64,000 bases of DNA from Paractinoplanes lichenicola (lineage in GTDB: Bacteria > Actinomycetota > Actinomycetes > Mycobacteriales > Micromonosporaceae), in contig NZ_JAENHO010000015.1 of NCBI RefSeq assembly GCF_016785085.1, forward strand, positions 1 to 64,000, read 5' to 3'. The first letter of the stretch is position 1. The number at the start of each line of letters is the position of its first letter. The notes below the pieces were generated by a model. That model searched no databases. It saw only the letters and a program-made list of their open reading frames with translations, and was not told the DNA's origin. The position numbers and the translations under genes were made by a program. This document shows positions 1 to 8,367 of this stretch, one piece after another.

Positions 1-74
1 CTTTCCGCTCGACTTGCATGTGTTAAGCACGCCGCCAGCGTTCGTCCTGAGCCAGGATCAAACTCTCCAACAAA
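1..74 (-). rRNA. rrs: 16S ribosomal RNA, 5' end (partial)
   Basis: Read on the minus strand this is the conserved start of bacterial 16S rRNA: AGAGTTTGATCCTGGCTCAG, followed by the GACGAACGCTGGCGGCG block and the CATGCAAGTCGAGCGG block. The rest of the gene lies outside the window to the left. The mature 5' end is placed about 8 nt upstream of AGAGTTTG, by analogy with other 16S genes, so the boundary at 74 is approximate. Confidence 0.95.
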
Positions 75-200
75 AACTGTGGAAAAGCGTCCCGGCAGTT
101 AAACAACTGCCAAAGGAATCTCCCACCGACAAACCCCATCCAAAAACGAGGCAAGCCGGCCGGGGTATTACTTAATTGGCACTGGCTTATCAAGCACCCT

Positions 201-219
201 GTTGAGTTCTCAAAGAACA
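201..219 (-). promoter_or_regulatory. rrn leader antitermination/processing element
   Basis: On the minus strand this reads TGTTCTTTGAGAACTCAAC, about 130 nt upstream of the 16S 5' end. It matches the TCTTTGA-type boxA region and the TTTGAGAACTCAA element that is conserved in actinobacterial rRNA leaders, where it serves antitermination and precursor processing. A CTTGATAAGCC segment just downstream resembles the usual boxC-like leader sequence. The assignment is by motif and position. Confidence 0.6.
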
Positions 220-255
220 ACCACACCCGGCTAACCGCTCCGGGGCACTCGCTCA

Positions 256-284
256 ACTTTACTAGGTCTTCCTGGCCGTGTCAA
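256..284 (-). promoter_or_regulatory. rrn promoter, proximal
   Basis: Minus-strand sigma-70-type promoter. The -35 TTGACA is at 279-284, the spacer is 17 nt, and the -10 TAAAGT is at 256-261. The perfect -35 and ideal spacing, directly upstream of the 16S leader, make it the probable main rRNA promoter. Confidence 0.75.
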
Positions 285-433
285 CCGGTTTCTCCCGGTT
301 GGTGCCGCTTCGTCCTAGTATCCCCACGCGCTGAGGCGCGCAGCATCGCTGCGATCCGCAGTTCGTAGGATTTGGCAGGACGGCCGGTGCGGATCTCTCC
401 GCTGCCTCGCCCGTTTCCCTGCCGGCCCGGAAA

Positions 434-462
434 ACATTACACGGACGTTCCCTGGCCTCCAA
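434..462 (-). promoter_or_regulatory. rrn promoter, distal candidate
   Basis: Second promoter-like element on the minus strand, with TTGGAG at 457-462, a 17-nt spacer and TAATGT at 434-439. Tandem promoters are normal for actinobacterial rrn operons. It is weaker than the proximal one and purely a motif call. The rest of 75-535 holds leader sequence, and I see no gene in it. Confidence 0.45.
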
Positions 463-535
463 ATCGGGTACCAGTGTCTCGCATATGAGCAGGTCAGCGC
501 AGGTAAGCCGAATGGAAACCCGGCGGCAACCAACG

Positions 536-1435
536 CTAGGGCTGCGCGACCTCGACGTCGCCGTCCTGCACGCGCACCCGCAGCAACGGTTGGTCCGACG
601 CGGCCGGACCGTGCACCACCACGCCGTCGCGCAGCCGGAACTCGCTTCCGTGCCACGGGCACACCACACAACCCTCGGCCGTCACGTCACCCTCCCCGAG
701 CGGTCCGCCCTCGTGACCACAGCGCTCGATCATCGCGGTCACCTGCTCGCCGTCCCGCCACAGCAGCACGGGCACGTCCCCGACGGTTCGCACCACCGGC
801 TTGCCCGACGGCAGTTCGGCCAGCGCGCCCACCGAGGTCCATGACGACGGCACCCGCGTCAGCTCGGTCGCGGCGTGACTGACTCCCGCTCCCCGGGCGT
901 ACGACAAATGGCCGCCCAGATAGGCACCCAGCCCGGCCACCGTCAGGCCGGTGAAGCTCAGCGCCCGCCCGGACCGCCCGCGCAGCCGGGCGGCAAGGGA
1001 CGCACCGTAGAGACTGAGCGCGATCACGTTGGCCGCCGCGTGCACCACACCCACCCGCTGCCGATCCTTGGTGAGCTGGGACCAGTCGACCCAGCCGGCG
1101 GCCGCGGCCGGGACGGCACCCGCCGTGCCCGCGGCGATCAACGTCGTCGCCGCCTTGTGGCCGCCCGGCACCAGGTCGAGCACCGCGGCCGACATGAACG
1201 CACCGACCGGGAACTGCACCAGAACCGGATGCACCGGATGACCCAGCCACGTGCCGTGCAGGAGATCGCGCAGCCGCCGTGGCTTCGCGATCGCAGTGAC
1301 CGCGGCCTGCAGTTTCTCGGTCACGCCGTCGAGCGAGCGGGCCTCTTCGAGCCGGTTGAGCATCTGCATGGCAGGCCGGGTTCCCGCGCGCGGGTCGGCG
1401 AAACCGAGCATGGCCGTCGAACCGGGCGGGTACAC
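536..1435 (-). CDS. DUF2231-Rieske [2Fe-2S] membrane protein
   Basis: 299-aa protein with an N-terminal multi-helix membrane domain of DUF2231 type (GHPVHPVLVQFPVGAFMSA; hydrophobic segments to about residue 185) and a C-terminal Rieske domain. The Rieske cluster ligands are visible as CGHEGGPL and CPWHGSEF (Cys-X-His ... Cys-X2-His). It is probably a membrane-anchored redox protein, but the electron partner is unknown. The start is uncertain: the outermost codon is a GTG only 7 bp from the divergent gene, and in-frame ATGs at 1411 and 1369 (MQMLNRLEE) are plausible and would leave room for promoters. Domain calls are confident; the physiological role is not. Confidence 0.85.
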   Translation of the reverse strand: MYPPGSTAMLGFADPRAGTRPAMQMLNRLEEARSLDGVTEKLQAAVTAIAKPRRLRDLLHGTWLGHPVHPVLVQFPVGAFMSAAVLDLVPGGHKAATTLIAAGTAGAVPAAAAGWVDWSQLTKDRQRVGVVHAAANVIALSLYGASLAARLRGRSGRALSFTGLTVAGLGAYLGGHLSYARGAGVSHAATELTRVPSSWTSVGALAELPSGKPVVRTVGDVPVLLWRDGEQVTAMIERCGHEGGPLGEGDVTAEGCVVCPWHGSEFRLRDGVVVHGPAASDQPLLRVRVQDGDVEVAQP

Positions 1436-1442
1436 CCCGTCG

Positions 1443-2255
1443 ATGGAAACGGTTGATCGGCTCGAGCCCGGCGACCACGCCTGCCTGACCTACTCCGACG
1501 CCGAGGAGCGGCTCGACCTGCTGGCAGCGTTTGTCGGCCGCGGGGCGCAGCTGGGCGAGCGGGTGCTCTGCTTCACGGATGATCCGGTCGGCGCCGACCT
1601 GCGGCAGCGCGGAGTTCCGGCCGGCGAGAACGTGGTGCCGATTCAGGAGTTGTGGGGTGCCGGCGCGCAACCCGACGCGGCTGCGATGGTGCGCCGGTTG
1701 AGCGCCGAGCGCGATCGGTCGCCGCGCGGGCTACGAGTCACGCTCGACATGTGCTGGGCGGCGCGTCCCCAGGCGGGCGCCGAGCAATTGCTCGCCTTCG
1801 AGAACGAGGTGGCCGAGCTTTTCGCGGACGGCGGGTTCACCGCGCTTTGCGAATACGACCGGGAGGCGTTCGACCCGGTGACTTTGGCGTACGCGGCCCG
1901 CACTCACGCCCGTACGGTGACCGCGGCGGTTTATCACGAGGACGCCGGGTTGCGAATCTGCCGGCAGCACGTGCCCCCGGGCATTCGGGTCGCCGGCGCG
2001 CTGGACGTGAGCCAGGCCGGCGCGCTGCGAGACGCCTTGGCCGAAGCCGTACGCCTGGATCCCGACGTGCACCTGAATCTCGGCCATTTGCGCTCGCTGG
2101 ACGACGGATCGGCCGCGGTGATTGTGCGCGCGGCGGCGGGGCTGCCCCGCAATCGGCACATGATTGTCGTCGGGGATCGGCAGGCCGGACGCACCCTGCG
2201 CGTGGCCGGGGCGCACGGCGTACCCAATCTGAGGTTGTTGGTCCGCGACCGTTAG
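1443..2255 (+). CDS. MEDS-domain sensor protein with STAS-like C-terminus
   Basis: 270 aa. Residues 1-160 form a MEDS (DcmR-like sensory) domain (GDHACLTYSDAEERLDLLAAF at the start, later ALCEYD). This domain is common in actinobacterial anti-sigma and signalling proteins. Residues about 175-265 look like a STAS fold (RVAGALDVSQAGALRDAL, DVHLNLGHLRSLDDGSAAVI). It is probably a cytoplasmic regulator in a stress or partner-switching circuit. ATG 1443 was chosen because the MEDS homology begins there, and the upstream extension antisense to the Rieske gene is Arg-rich noise. Divergent from the Rieske gene. Confidence 0.8.
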   Translation: METVDRLEPGDHACLTYSDAEERLDLLAAFVGRGAQLGERVLCFTDDPVGADLRQRGVPAGENVVPIQELWGAGAQPDAAAMVRRLSAERDRSPRGLRVTLDMCWAARPQAGAEQLLAFENEVAELFADGGFTALCEYDREAFDPVTLAYAARTHARTVTAAVYHEDAGLRICRQHVPPGIRVAGALDVSQAGALRDALAEAVRLDPDVHLNLGHLRSLDDGSAAVIVRAAAGLPRNRHMIVVGDRQAGRTLRVAGAHGVPNLRLLVRDR

Positions 2256-2273
2256 CGCATTACCGTGCCGCTC

Positions 2274-3290
2274 ATGGATGGCGTGATCACACCGGGTTTC
2301 GAGGCAGTCGGGGAGGCGTTCGCGACCGATCCGCGGGGAGGGTCGGCGCTGACGATTCTGCGCGACGGCGAGCCGGTGGTGGAGGTGGTCGAGGGCTGGC
2401 GCGACGCGGCCCGCACCCAGCCCTGGAAATCGGACACTTTGGTCAATGTCTATTCGACCGGAAAGCCGGTCATCGCGATGGCGGTGGTACTGCTGGCCGA
2501 CCGTGGCCTGATCGACCTCGACGCGCCGATGTCCGCCTATTGGCCGTCGTTTCAGACCCCCACCTCCGTACGCCAGGTCCTGTCACACACCTCCGGGCTC
2601 GCGGTTTTCCCGGTTCCCCGTACGGCCTCCGCGTTCGCCGACTGGGACCTGCTCTGCGCCGACCTGGCCGCGGCACAACCCGAATGGGAGCCGGGCACGA
2701 AAGCCGCCGAGCACGCCCTGACGTACGGGCATCTGCTCGGGGAATTGGTGCGCCGCGTCGACGGTCGCCCGCCCGCGAAATTCATCGCCGACGAGCTCCG
2801 GTTCGATTTCGGTTTCGGTTTGTCCGATGCGGACATCGCACGCTGCGCCGAGCTCGAGTTCGACGCCCCCGACTGGCCCGTACGCAATGCCGGCCGGCCC
2901 GAATCTATGAGATCGCGGGCCACCAGCAACCCCGCCGGCGCCCGTGACTTGGCCGTCATCAACAGCGATCTGTGGCGGCGTGCGTCGATTCCCGCCGTCA
3001 ATCTGCACGCCAGTGCGACCGGGGTGGCCCGGTTCTACGCGGCGATTCTCGACGGTTCCCTGCCCGCGCTGGCGGTGCCGCAGTTCACCGGCCCCGATCT
3101 GTTCATCGGCGAGGAGACGACCTGGGGTCTGGGCGTGCAGATCGAGCCGGACGGCACCTGGGGTCACGGCGGCCTGGGCGGCTCCGCCGGTTACGCCGAC
3201 CCGGCCCGGGGCCTGGCCATCGCGTACGTGAGCAGGCGTCTCGGCGACTTCACGACGCTGGACCGGATCGAAGCGGCATTGCCCCGCTAG
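2274..3290 (+). CDS. Serine hydrolase of beta-lactamase (class C/EstB) family
   Basis: 338 aa. The active-site Ser-x-x-Lys is seen as STGK within VNVYSTGKPVIAM near residue 63. The Tyr-containing second motif is probably YGHLLGE near residue 147, and the C-terminal GHGGLGGSAGYAD stretch fits the HGG/KTG-equivalent strand of beta-lactamase-like esterases. No signal peptide is seen, so it is likely a cytoplasmic esterase rather than a secreted antibiotic-resistance enzyme. ATG 2274 is preferred over GTG 2265. It follows the MEDS gene by 18 bp and may be co-transcribed with it. Confidence 0.85.
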   Translation: MDGVITPGFEAVGEAFATDPRGGSALTILRDGEPVVEVVEGWRDAARTQPWKSDTLVNVYSTGKPVIAMAVVLLADRGLIDLDAPMSAYWPSFQTPTSVRQVLSHTSGLAVFPVPRTASAFADWDLLCADLAAAQPEWEPGTKAAEHALTYGHLLGELVRRVDGRPPAKFIADELRFDFGFGLSDADIARCAELEFDAPDWPVRNAGRPESMRSRATSNPAGARDLAVINSDLWRRASIPAVNLHASATGVARFYAAILDGSLPALAVPQFTGPDLFIGEETTWGLGVQIEPDGTWGHGGLGGSAGYADPARGLAIAYVSRRLGDFTTLDRIEAALPR

Positions 3291-3359
3291 AAATCCTTAT
3301 CCACCGGATCCCCCAGCCGATTCTGGACCCTCGCGGAAGAGGGTTCAAAGGAGGCGGTT

Positions 3360-4244
3360 GTGAGGGAGCGGTGGCAGGCAGGGCTGGTGTCTGTCATTCT
3401 CACAGCCACCTCGCTGACGGTGCCTGCGGTATCGGCTACGGCCGGTATCGCGGGCACCGCCGGAACCAGTCGCGCTTTTGTGGCAGCACCGGCCGGAACT
3501 CGCGCGATGTGGTTGTGGGGCGCCTACGACTCGGCGGAAGTCGTCGCCTGGGCCGCCGCGCAGAACGTGACCGAGATCTTCGCGTACGTCCCGTGGTCGG
3601 TGGCCACCGACGGCAGCCTCCCCCGGCTCCGTGACCTGCGCAGCCGGGCCGACGACGCCGGCATCCGCCTCGCGGCCCTGGGCGGCGAGCCCGACTGGAC
3701 CACCCACCCGTCCGACGCCGTCGCCTGGCGCGACGCGGTGCTCGCGACCAACCTGTTCAGCGCCATCCACCTGGACGTGGAGCCGTACACGCTCCCCGCC
3801 TGGCAGACCAACCCCGCCGGCACCCAGGCCGCCTACCTGACATTGCTGGACCGCATGCGCGCCGGCAACCCGCTGCCGATCGAGGCCGACGTCCCTTTCT
3901 GGTACGGCGAACACAAAGTCAACGGAAAGAACTTCGCCGACGAGGTCCTCAAGCGCGTCGACGCCATCACGGTCATGAGCTACCGCGACACCGCCACCGG
4001 CGCCAACTCGATGCTGGCAGTAAGCCAGGACTGGCTCCGCCGCGGCGCCACCGCCAAGAAACGCGTACGCCTGGCCGCCGAAACCGACCCCCTGGCCGAG
4101 TGCACCCACTGCACGTTCGCCGAAGAGGGCTCCCGCAAAATGCTGAAAACCCTCACCCAACTCGACACGGCAACCCGCAAGTCCCCCGCCTACGCCGGCG
4201 TAGCAATCCACCGCTACGGCAGCTGGCGCGTCCTCCGCCCCTAG
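3360..4244 (+). CDS. Secreted TIM-barrel-like hypothetical protein
   Basis: 294 aa starting at GTG with an excellent ribosome binding site (AAAGGAGG at 3347-3354). Residues 1-42 form a signal peptide (basic start, hydrophobic LVSVILTATSLTVPAVSA). The mature part has the alternating pattern of a glycoside-hydrolase-like barrel: AMWLWGAYDS, IFAYVPWS, IHLDVEPY, VDAITVMSYRD, AETD. Acidic residues at strand ends (DVEP, MSYRD) would fit catalytic or carbohydrate-contact positions. Similar proteins are annotated only as hypothetical, as far as I know. The substrate is unknown. Confidence 0.75.
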   Translation: MRERWQAGLVSVILTATSLTVPAVSATAGIAGTAGTSRAFVAAPAGTRAMWLWGAYDSAEVVAWAAAQNVTEIFAYVPWSVATDGSLPRLRDLRSRADDAGIRLAALGGEPDWTTHPSDAVAWRDAVLATNLFSAIHLDVEPYTLPAWQTNPAGTQAAYLTLLDRMRAGNPLPIEADVPFWYGEHKVNGKNFADEVLKRVDAITVMSYRDTATGANSMLAVSQDWLRRGATAKKRVRLAAETDPLAECTHCTFAEEGSRKMLKTLTQLDTATRKSPAYAGVAIHRYGSWRVLRP

Positions 4245-4257
4245 TACGGTGCCGGGC

Positions 4258-4650
4258 ATGGCTGCTGAACCGGCCCGCTTCGGCGGCCGCAACGACGTAG
4301 AACTGGCGATCGTGCTGGACTGCGCCGACCTGGACCGCGCGACGACCTTCTGGTGCGGCGTGCTCGGTTACCTTCCTGAGGCCAGTTCTTCGACCCGCTA
4401 CCGCTCCCTGAAACCCACCGACGGCAACGGCGTAGAGCTGCTCCTTCAACGCGTCCCCGACCCGAAGACGACGAAGAACCGCCTGCACCTGGACCTACGA
4501 GTCCCCGACCTGCAAGCGGAACTCACCCGAGTGACTGCCCTGGGCGCCCGCCTGGTCACACCCGACCCGGTGGAAGAAGACGGCTGGCGCTGGCACATCC
4601 TCACCGATCCCGACGACAACGAGTTCTGCATCCTCCAAGGCCCCAGCTGA
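4258..4650 (+). CDS. VOC-family (glyoxalase-like) protein
   Basis: 130 aa with two beta-alpha-beta-beta-beta units typical of the vicinal oxygen chelate fold: VELAIVLDCADLDRATTFW...LGY, then RLHLDLRVPDLQAELTRVTALGARLV and the ending DPDDNEFCILQ. The His of HLDLRV and Glu of NEFCI are candidate metal ligands. The function cannot be narrowed (lyase, dioxygenase or resistance protein). ATG 4258 is chosen, but GTG 4249 is also in frame. It lies 13 bp after the secreted-protein gene and may share its transcript. Confidence 0.85.
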   Translation: MAAEPARFGGRNDVELAIVLDCADLDRATTFWCGVLGYLPEASSSTRYRSLKPTDGNGVELLLQRVPDPKTTKNRLHLDLRVPDLQAELTRVTALGARLVTPDPVEEDGWRWHILTDPDDNEFCILQGPS

Positions 4651-4714
4651 CTACAACATGCCAGCACCCGCGCCTGGGTCGCCCAAGGTCACTTGCCGAC
4701 GGACTATGCGCTTG

Positions 4715-5179
4715 TCACGAATCAAGCGCAGCGGTGCCGAGCTCCATACGAACTACGGCCAAGAACTCGTCGTAGGTGCTACGCATCTCGCCAAGGTCCT
4801 GGGCCACATATGCGGCAACCGCACGCCGACGATTGTCCCGGGCTACCGTGCTGCCGAATGCCTCAATGGCGATCTTGGACTCAATAGACATACGCACGCG
4901 CTCCCCCTTGGGCCACGTGCGTTCGACCTCTTCCAGCTTGCCCAGCTCTTTACCCTGCTGGTACTCCAGCCGCTGAATATCGAGCCGCTGCATGCGGAGT
5001 GCGACGAGGTAGGCATTGCGTCTCTCGTCCAGAGATCTCTCCCGCGCATCCCTTATCGCAGACCGCATCGCCATCTGCTCGACCTGTTTCCGGCTCTGTG
5101 CACCGGTCAGCCACGTGAAGAAGATCCCGGCACAGCCTGATGCTGCCGTCGCTGCGGGTGCGATCCAGTCCGCTGCCAT
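4715..5179 (-). CDS. Hypothetical protein with N-terminal membrane helix and coiled coil
   Basis: 154 aa. The hydrophobic start (IAPAATAASGCAGIFFTWLTG) could be a single membrane anchor, and residues 25-95 are strongly charged and helical with heptad-like spacing. No family was recognised. The reading frame is clean on the minus strand and antisense alternatives look like noise. It lies downstream of the MarR-linked small gene on the same strand, separated by about 60 bp. Confidence 0.55.
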   Translation of the reverse strand: MAADWIAPAATAASGCAGIFFTWLTGAQSRKQVEQMAMRSAIRDARERSLDERRNAYLVALRMQRLDIQRLEYQQGKELGKLEEVERTWPKGERVRMSIESKIAIEAFGSTVARDNRRRAVAAYVAQDLGEMRSTYDEFLAVVRMELGTAALDS

Positions 5180-5238
5180 ATCTCAAGGGTCGGGTCAACA
5201 GCTCCGCTCGGCAACCAGCGAGCTACATGGCAGGCAAG

Positions 5239-5451
5239 CTATCGAAGGCGGCGCAGCCCGGCTCGGCTGGTAATAACCCGATAGCCGTCCTCGAACTCCA
5301 GCAGAGCGCTGTTCCGGCTCCCCCGTACGACAACCCGGCACGCCTGGCCGGATCGATCCACCCCGTCGCCGAACCATGGGACCTTGGCTCGTACGCCCGG
5401 ATACTCCAGCGTGCGCCAGCGCCAGAACCAGACGTACGGGAAAGGGGTCAT
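5239..5451 (-). CDS. Small hypothetical protein translationally coupled to MarR regulator
   Basis: 70 aa, aromatic- and Arg-rich (starts MTPFPYVWFWRWRTLEYPGV, then LLEFEDGYRVITSRAGLRR). Its ATG overlaps the TGA of the upstream marR-type gene as ATGA, which supports real translation by coupling. The beta-rich composition suggests a compact single-domain protein. No family was recognised. A longer in-frame extension upstream is antisense-like Arg/Pro-rich noise and was rejected. Confidence 0.55.
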   Translation of the reverse strand: MTPFPYVWFWRWRTLEYPGVRAKVPWFGDGVDRSGQACRVVVRGSRNSALLEFEDGYRVITSRAGLRRLR

Positions 5452-5930
5452 GGTTTGCGTTTGCGGGGGGCGGCCGAGCGTGGTGGCTGGGCGCGCATGT
5501 GGTCGCGGACGCGGGAGAGGATTTCGCCCAGGGTGGTGACGTCGGCGTCGGGGAGGTTGTCGATGAGCAGGCGGCGGACCACTTCGACGTGGCCGGGGAG
5601 GACCTGGCCGATGCGGGCGCGGCCGGCGTCCGTGATGGTGACCAGGGTGGCTCGTTCGTCGGTGCGGTCGGGGGATCGGGTGATCAGGCCCGCTTTTTCC
5701 AGTTGGGCGGCTTGATAGGTGAGGCCGCTGCGGCTGTAGACGACGCCGTCGGCCAGGGCGGTCATTGTCAGTTGGCCGTCGGCGTCGAAGAGGCGCATCA
5801 GCAGCTGGAATTGGATGTCGCTGAGGTCGCCTTCGGCCCGGAGTTGTTGTTCCACGGCGTGTTGGAGCAGGTTCACCGATTCGACCAGCGCGAAGTAGGT
5901 TCCCAGCTGGTGGGGCTGTAATCCGGGCAC
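5448..5930 (-). CDS. MarR-family transcriptional regulator
   Basis: 160 aa with the MarR winged-helix core: DIQFQLLMRLFDADGQLTMTALADGVVYSRSGLTYQAAQLEKAGLITRSPDRTDERATLVTITDAGR (helix-turn-helix around residues 55-80, wing DRTDERAT). These proteins act as dimers and are usually ligand-responsive repressors. GTG 5930 fits the expected N-terminal dimerisation helix. A palindrome 37-60 bp upstream is a likely autoregulatory operator. The downstream 70-aa gene overlaps its stop. Confidence 0.9.
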   Translation of the reverse strand: MPGLQPHQLGTYFALVESVNLLQHAVEQQLRAEGDLSDIQFQLLMRLFDADGQLTMTALADGVVYSRSGLTYQAAQLEKAGLITRSPDRTDERATLVTITDAGRARIGQVLPGHVEVVRRLLIDNLPDADVTTLGEILSRVRDHMRAQPPRSAAPRKRKP

Positions 5931-5966
5931 GCGACAAGGCTACCGGTGGATAGGAGCGGGGAAGAG

Positions 5967-5990
5967 ATTGCTTGTGCAATGGCAAGCAAT
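5967..5990. promoter_or_regulatory. Palindromic operator candidate for MarR regulator
   Basis: Perfect inverted repeat ATTGCTTG-N8-CAAGCAAT, 37 bp upstream of the marR-type start. It also sits between this gene and the end of the photolyase gene. MarR dimers bind palindromes of this size. No other gene starts next to it, so autoregulation is the likely use. Confidence 0.55.
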
Positions 5991-6084
5991 GAGGATGGGC
6001 GCGGGGCCCGTCGACCTCGACGTTATGACGGACGCAACGGGCCGACGGACCCCGCTGAGACCCGCCCGGGCGTACCGGGCGGGG

Positions 6085-7410
6085 TCACGGCCGCAGCCAC
6101 ACCGCTTCGTCTCGGTGTGACTCGAGCGGCCCTGGGTAGTCGAGGCCGCGCCGGACCTCGTCCGGCAGGCGCCAGGGTTGGTGCACGGCGCCGCCCTCGA
6201 CTCCCTTGAGTTCGGGTACGTAGCGCCGAACGTACACGCCCTCGGGGTCGAAACGCTGGGCTTGGCGGATCGGATTGAACTTCCGGTACGGCCTGGTGTC
6301 GTTGCCGGTGCCCGCCACCCACTGCCAGTTGCCCGAATTGTTCGGCACGTCGCCGTCGAGCAGCCAGCGGAAGAACCATTGCACCCCGGGCCGCCAGTCG
6401 ACGCCGAGGTGCTTGGTCAGGAACGCCGCCGTGATCAGGCGGGCCCGGTTGTGCATCCAGCCCTCGGCGCGCAGCTGGCGCATGCCGGCGTCGACGACGG
6501 GCACCCCGGTCGTGCCGTCCTGCCAGTGTTGGAGCGCGTCGGCGTCGTCGCGCCACTCGGTGTCGCCGGAGGGGCGGATCGGCTCGGTCGACAGCTTCGG
6601 CATCGTCATCGCGACCTGGTAATAGAAGTCGCGCCAGCACAACTGCCGCGCGTACTCCTCGGCCTCGTGCTTGAGCGCCGCGTTGGCCAGTTCCAGGGGC
6701 GAGAGGCAACCGAAGCGCAGGTACGGGCTGAGGCGGCTGGTGCCGTCGGCGGCCATGTCGTCGTGCAGCTCGGGGTAGGGCCCGATGTGCCGCAGCCACA
6801 GGGCGAACAGCCGGCGCGCCTCGGTCTCACCGCCGTCGGCCGCGTCCGGTGATTCGCCGGCGGGCAGGGCGGGCAGTCGTCCGGCCGCGACCCCGGGCGG
6901 CAGCGTGATCTTGTCGGGGGTCGAGACCTCGTCGCGCCACTTGGCCGCCCGCCAGGAGCGGTGATAAGGCGAGAACACCTTGTACGCGCTGCCGCCGCCG
7001 CCCGGCCGCAACTGGCCCGGGTCGACGACGGTCACGCCGGGGAAGAGCTTGAGCGCGATCCGGTGCCGCTCGCACTCCGTCGCCAGCCGTTCCTCGCGTC
7101 GTTTGGCGTAACGGCTGACGTCGGCCGCCATCCCGATGCCCTCGGCGTTGACCGAGCGGGCCACCTCAACGGCCTCGCGCACCGGGTCACCCATCCGGAT
7201 CACCAGATCGCCGCCCTTGTCACGCAGCGTCGCGCGCAGGTCGGCCAGCGACTGGTGCAGGAACCGTACGCGGTTGGCCGAGAGCTCGCCCAGCGCCGGG
7301 TCCAGCACGAACAGCGGGACGACCTGCACGGCGTTGGCACAGGCCGCGGCGAGCGCGGGGTTATCGCGTACGCGAAGGTCTCTGGTGAAAAGGACGACGG
7401 CCGTCTTCAT
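6085..7410 (-). CDS. phr: Deoxyribodipyrimidine photolyase
   Basis: 441 aa, normal for a class I CPD photolyase. The N-terminal alpha/beta antenna domain begins KTAVVLFTRDLRVRDNPAL. The C-terminal FAD-binding helical domain shows GDTEWRDDADALQHWQDG, VDAGMRQLRAEGWMHNRAR and SGNWQWVAGTGND. The enzyme reverses UV-induced pyrimidine dimers using blue light and FADH-. It starts 1 bp after the crtB stop, so the two are translationally linked and should be co-induced by light through LitR. This pairing of photoprotection genes is common in actinobacteria. Confidence 0.95.
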   Translation of the reverse strand: MKTAVVLFTRDLRVRDNPALAAACANAVQVVPLFVLDPALGELSANRVRFLHQSLADLRATLRDKGGDLVIRMGDPVREAVEVARSVNAEGIGMAADVSRYAKRREERLATECERHRIALKLFPGVTVVDPGQLRPGGGGSAYKVFSPYHRSWRAAKWRDEVSTPDKITLPPGVAAGRLPALPAGESPDAADGGETEARRLFALWLRHIGPYPELHDDMAADGTSRLSPYLRFGCLSPLELANAALKHEAEEYARQLCWRDFYYQVAMTMPKLSTEPIRPSGDTEWRDDADALQHWQDGTTGVPVVDAGMRQLRAEGWMHNRARLITAAFLTKHLGVDWRPGVQWFFRWLLDGDVPNNSGNWQWVAGTGNDTRPYRKFNPIRQAQRFDPEGVYVRRYVPELKGVEGGAVHQPWRLPDEVRRGLDYPGPLESHRDEAVWLRP

Positions 7411-7411
7411 C

Positions 7412-8299
7412 TCAGGCCGCCATCGTGACGGGAGTGCCCGGCTTGGTCATGAGGCTGCGCACGGCGACCGCGGCGCGCCGGCGGTTGGGCACGGTCGCGC
7501 GGCCGGAGAACACGTCGTAGTCGTTGGCCTCGATCTCGCCGAGAATGCCGCCGTAGAGCGCGTACGCCGTGCGCATGCAAGCCTGCGAGGCGGGTTCGAG
7601 CATCACGATCCCGGGCGCGGCCGCCGCGTAGTGCTCGCGGGCGACCCCGATCTCGTACCGGATCAGCTCTTTGATCTCGGGGGTGGCCCGGCGAGCCTCG
7701 AGGTCGGCGCGGGTCAGGCCGAAGCGGCCGAGGTGCGACTCGGGCAGATAGACGCGCCCGCGATCCAGGTCCTCGGCGACGTCGCGGATGAAGTTGGTGA
7801 GCTGGAACGCGAAGCCGAGCTGGCGGGCGGGCTCGCGCGCGGTGGCCGGATCGGCCGACCCGAGGATCGGCAGCATCATCGTGCCGATCACGGCGGCCGA
7901 GCCCTCCATGTAGTCGAGCAGGTCGTCGTACGTGCGGTAGCCGGTGACTGTGAGATCCATCGCCATGCAGCGCAGGAACGTCGCGAAGTCGTCGACATCA
8001 AGATCGAAAACGGCGATGGTGTGCAGGACCGCGGGCAGCAGCGGATCGTCGACCGGCTCACCGCGCAGACCCCCGACGAACGCGTCGGACCACTCGGTCA
8101 ACTGGCGGGCCCGCTCCTCCGCAGGAAGTTCCCAGGTTTGATCGACGATTTCGTCGGCATACCTGGTGAACCCGTAGAGGGCGTGCACGTGCCGCCGCTT
8201 CCAGGCCGGGAGGAGCTTGGTGGCCAGGTAATACGTACGGCCGTGGCGCTTGTGCAGCTCGCGGCAGCGCTCGTAGGCAGCGGCCAGATCTACGTCCAC
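7412..8299 (-). CDS. crtB: Phytoene synthase
   Basis: 295 aa, squalene/phytoene synthase family. It condenses two GGPP molecules to phytoene, the first committed step to carotenoids. Aspartate-rich motifs are visible as RYADEIVDQ and RDVAEDLDRGRVYLP, with YMEGSAAVIGTMMLPILG and NFIRDVAED. It forms an operon with phr and is divergent from crtE with a 68-bp shared promoter region that holds a 10-bp direct repeat. Confidence 0.95.
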   Translation of the reverse strand: MDVDLAAAYERCRELHKRHGRTYYLATKLLPAWKRRHVHALYGFTRYADEIVDQTWELPAEERARQLTEWSDAFVGGLRGEPVDDPLLPAVLHTIAVFDLDVDDFATFLRCMAMDLTVTGYRTYDDLLDYMEGSAAVIGTMMLPILGSADPATAREPARQLGFAFQLTNFIRDVAEDLDRGRVYLPESHLGRFGLTRADLEARRATPEIKELIRYEIGVAREHYAAAAPGIVMLEPASQACMRTAYALYGGILGEIEANDYDVFSGRATVPNRRRAAVAVRSLMTKPGTPVTMAA

Positions 8300-8317
8300 G
8301 GGAAGCCCTCCGGAGAA

Positions 8318-8339
8318 AATCGACGCACGAATCGACGCA
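8318..8339. promoter_or_regulatory. Direct-repeat operator candidate in crtB/crtE divergent promoter
   Basis: AATCGACGCA occurs twice (8318-8327 and 8330-8339), a perfect 10-bp repeat with 12-bp periodicity in the only regulatory space between crtB and crtE. CarH/LitR regulators bind tandem direct repeats of about 11-12 bp. On the minus strand the repeats fall downstream of a possible -35 (TTGAAG) for crtB. This is an inference from position and geometry only. Confidence 0.45.
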
Positions 8340-8367
8340 ACTTCAAAGTAAGGGTACGGTACTCCTC

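Noticed and set aside
300..340. Third rrn promoter at GATACTAGG
   Set aside because: A -10-like element is present but no acceptable -35 at 16-18 nt.
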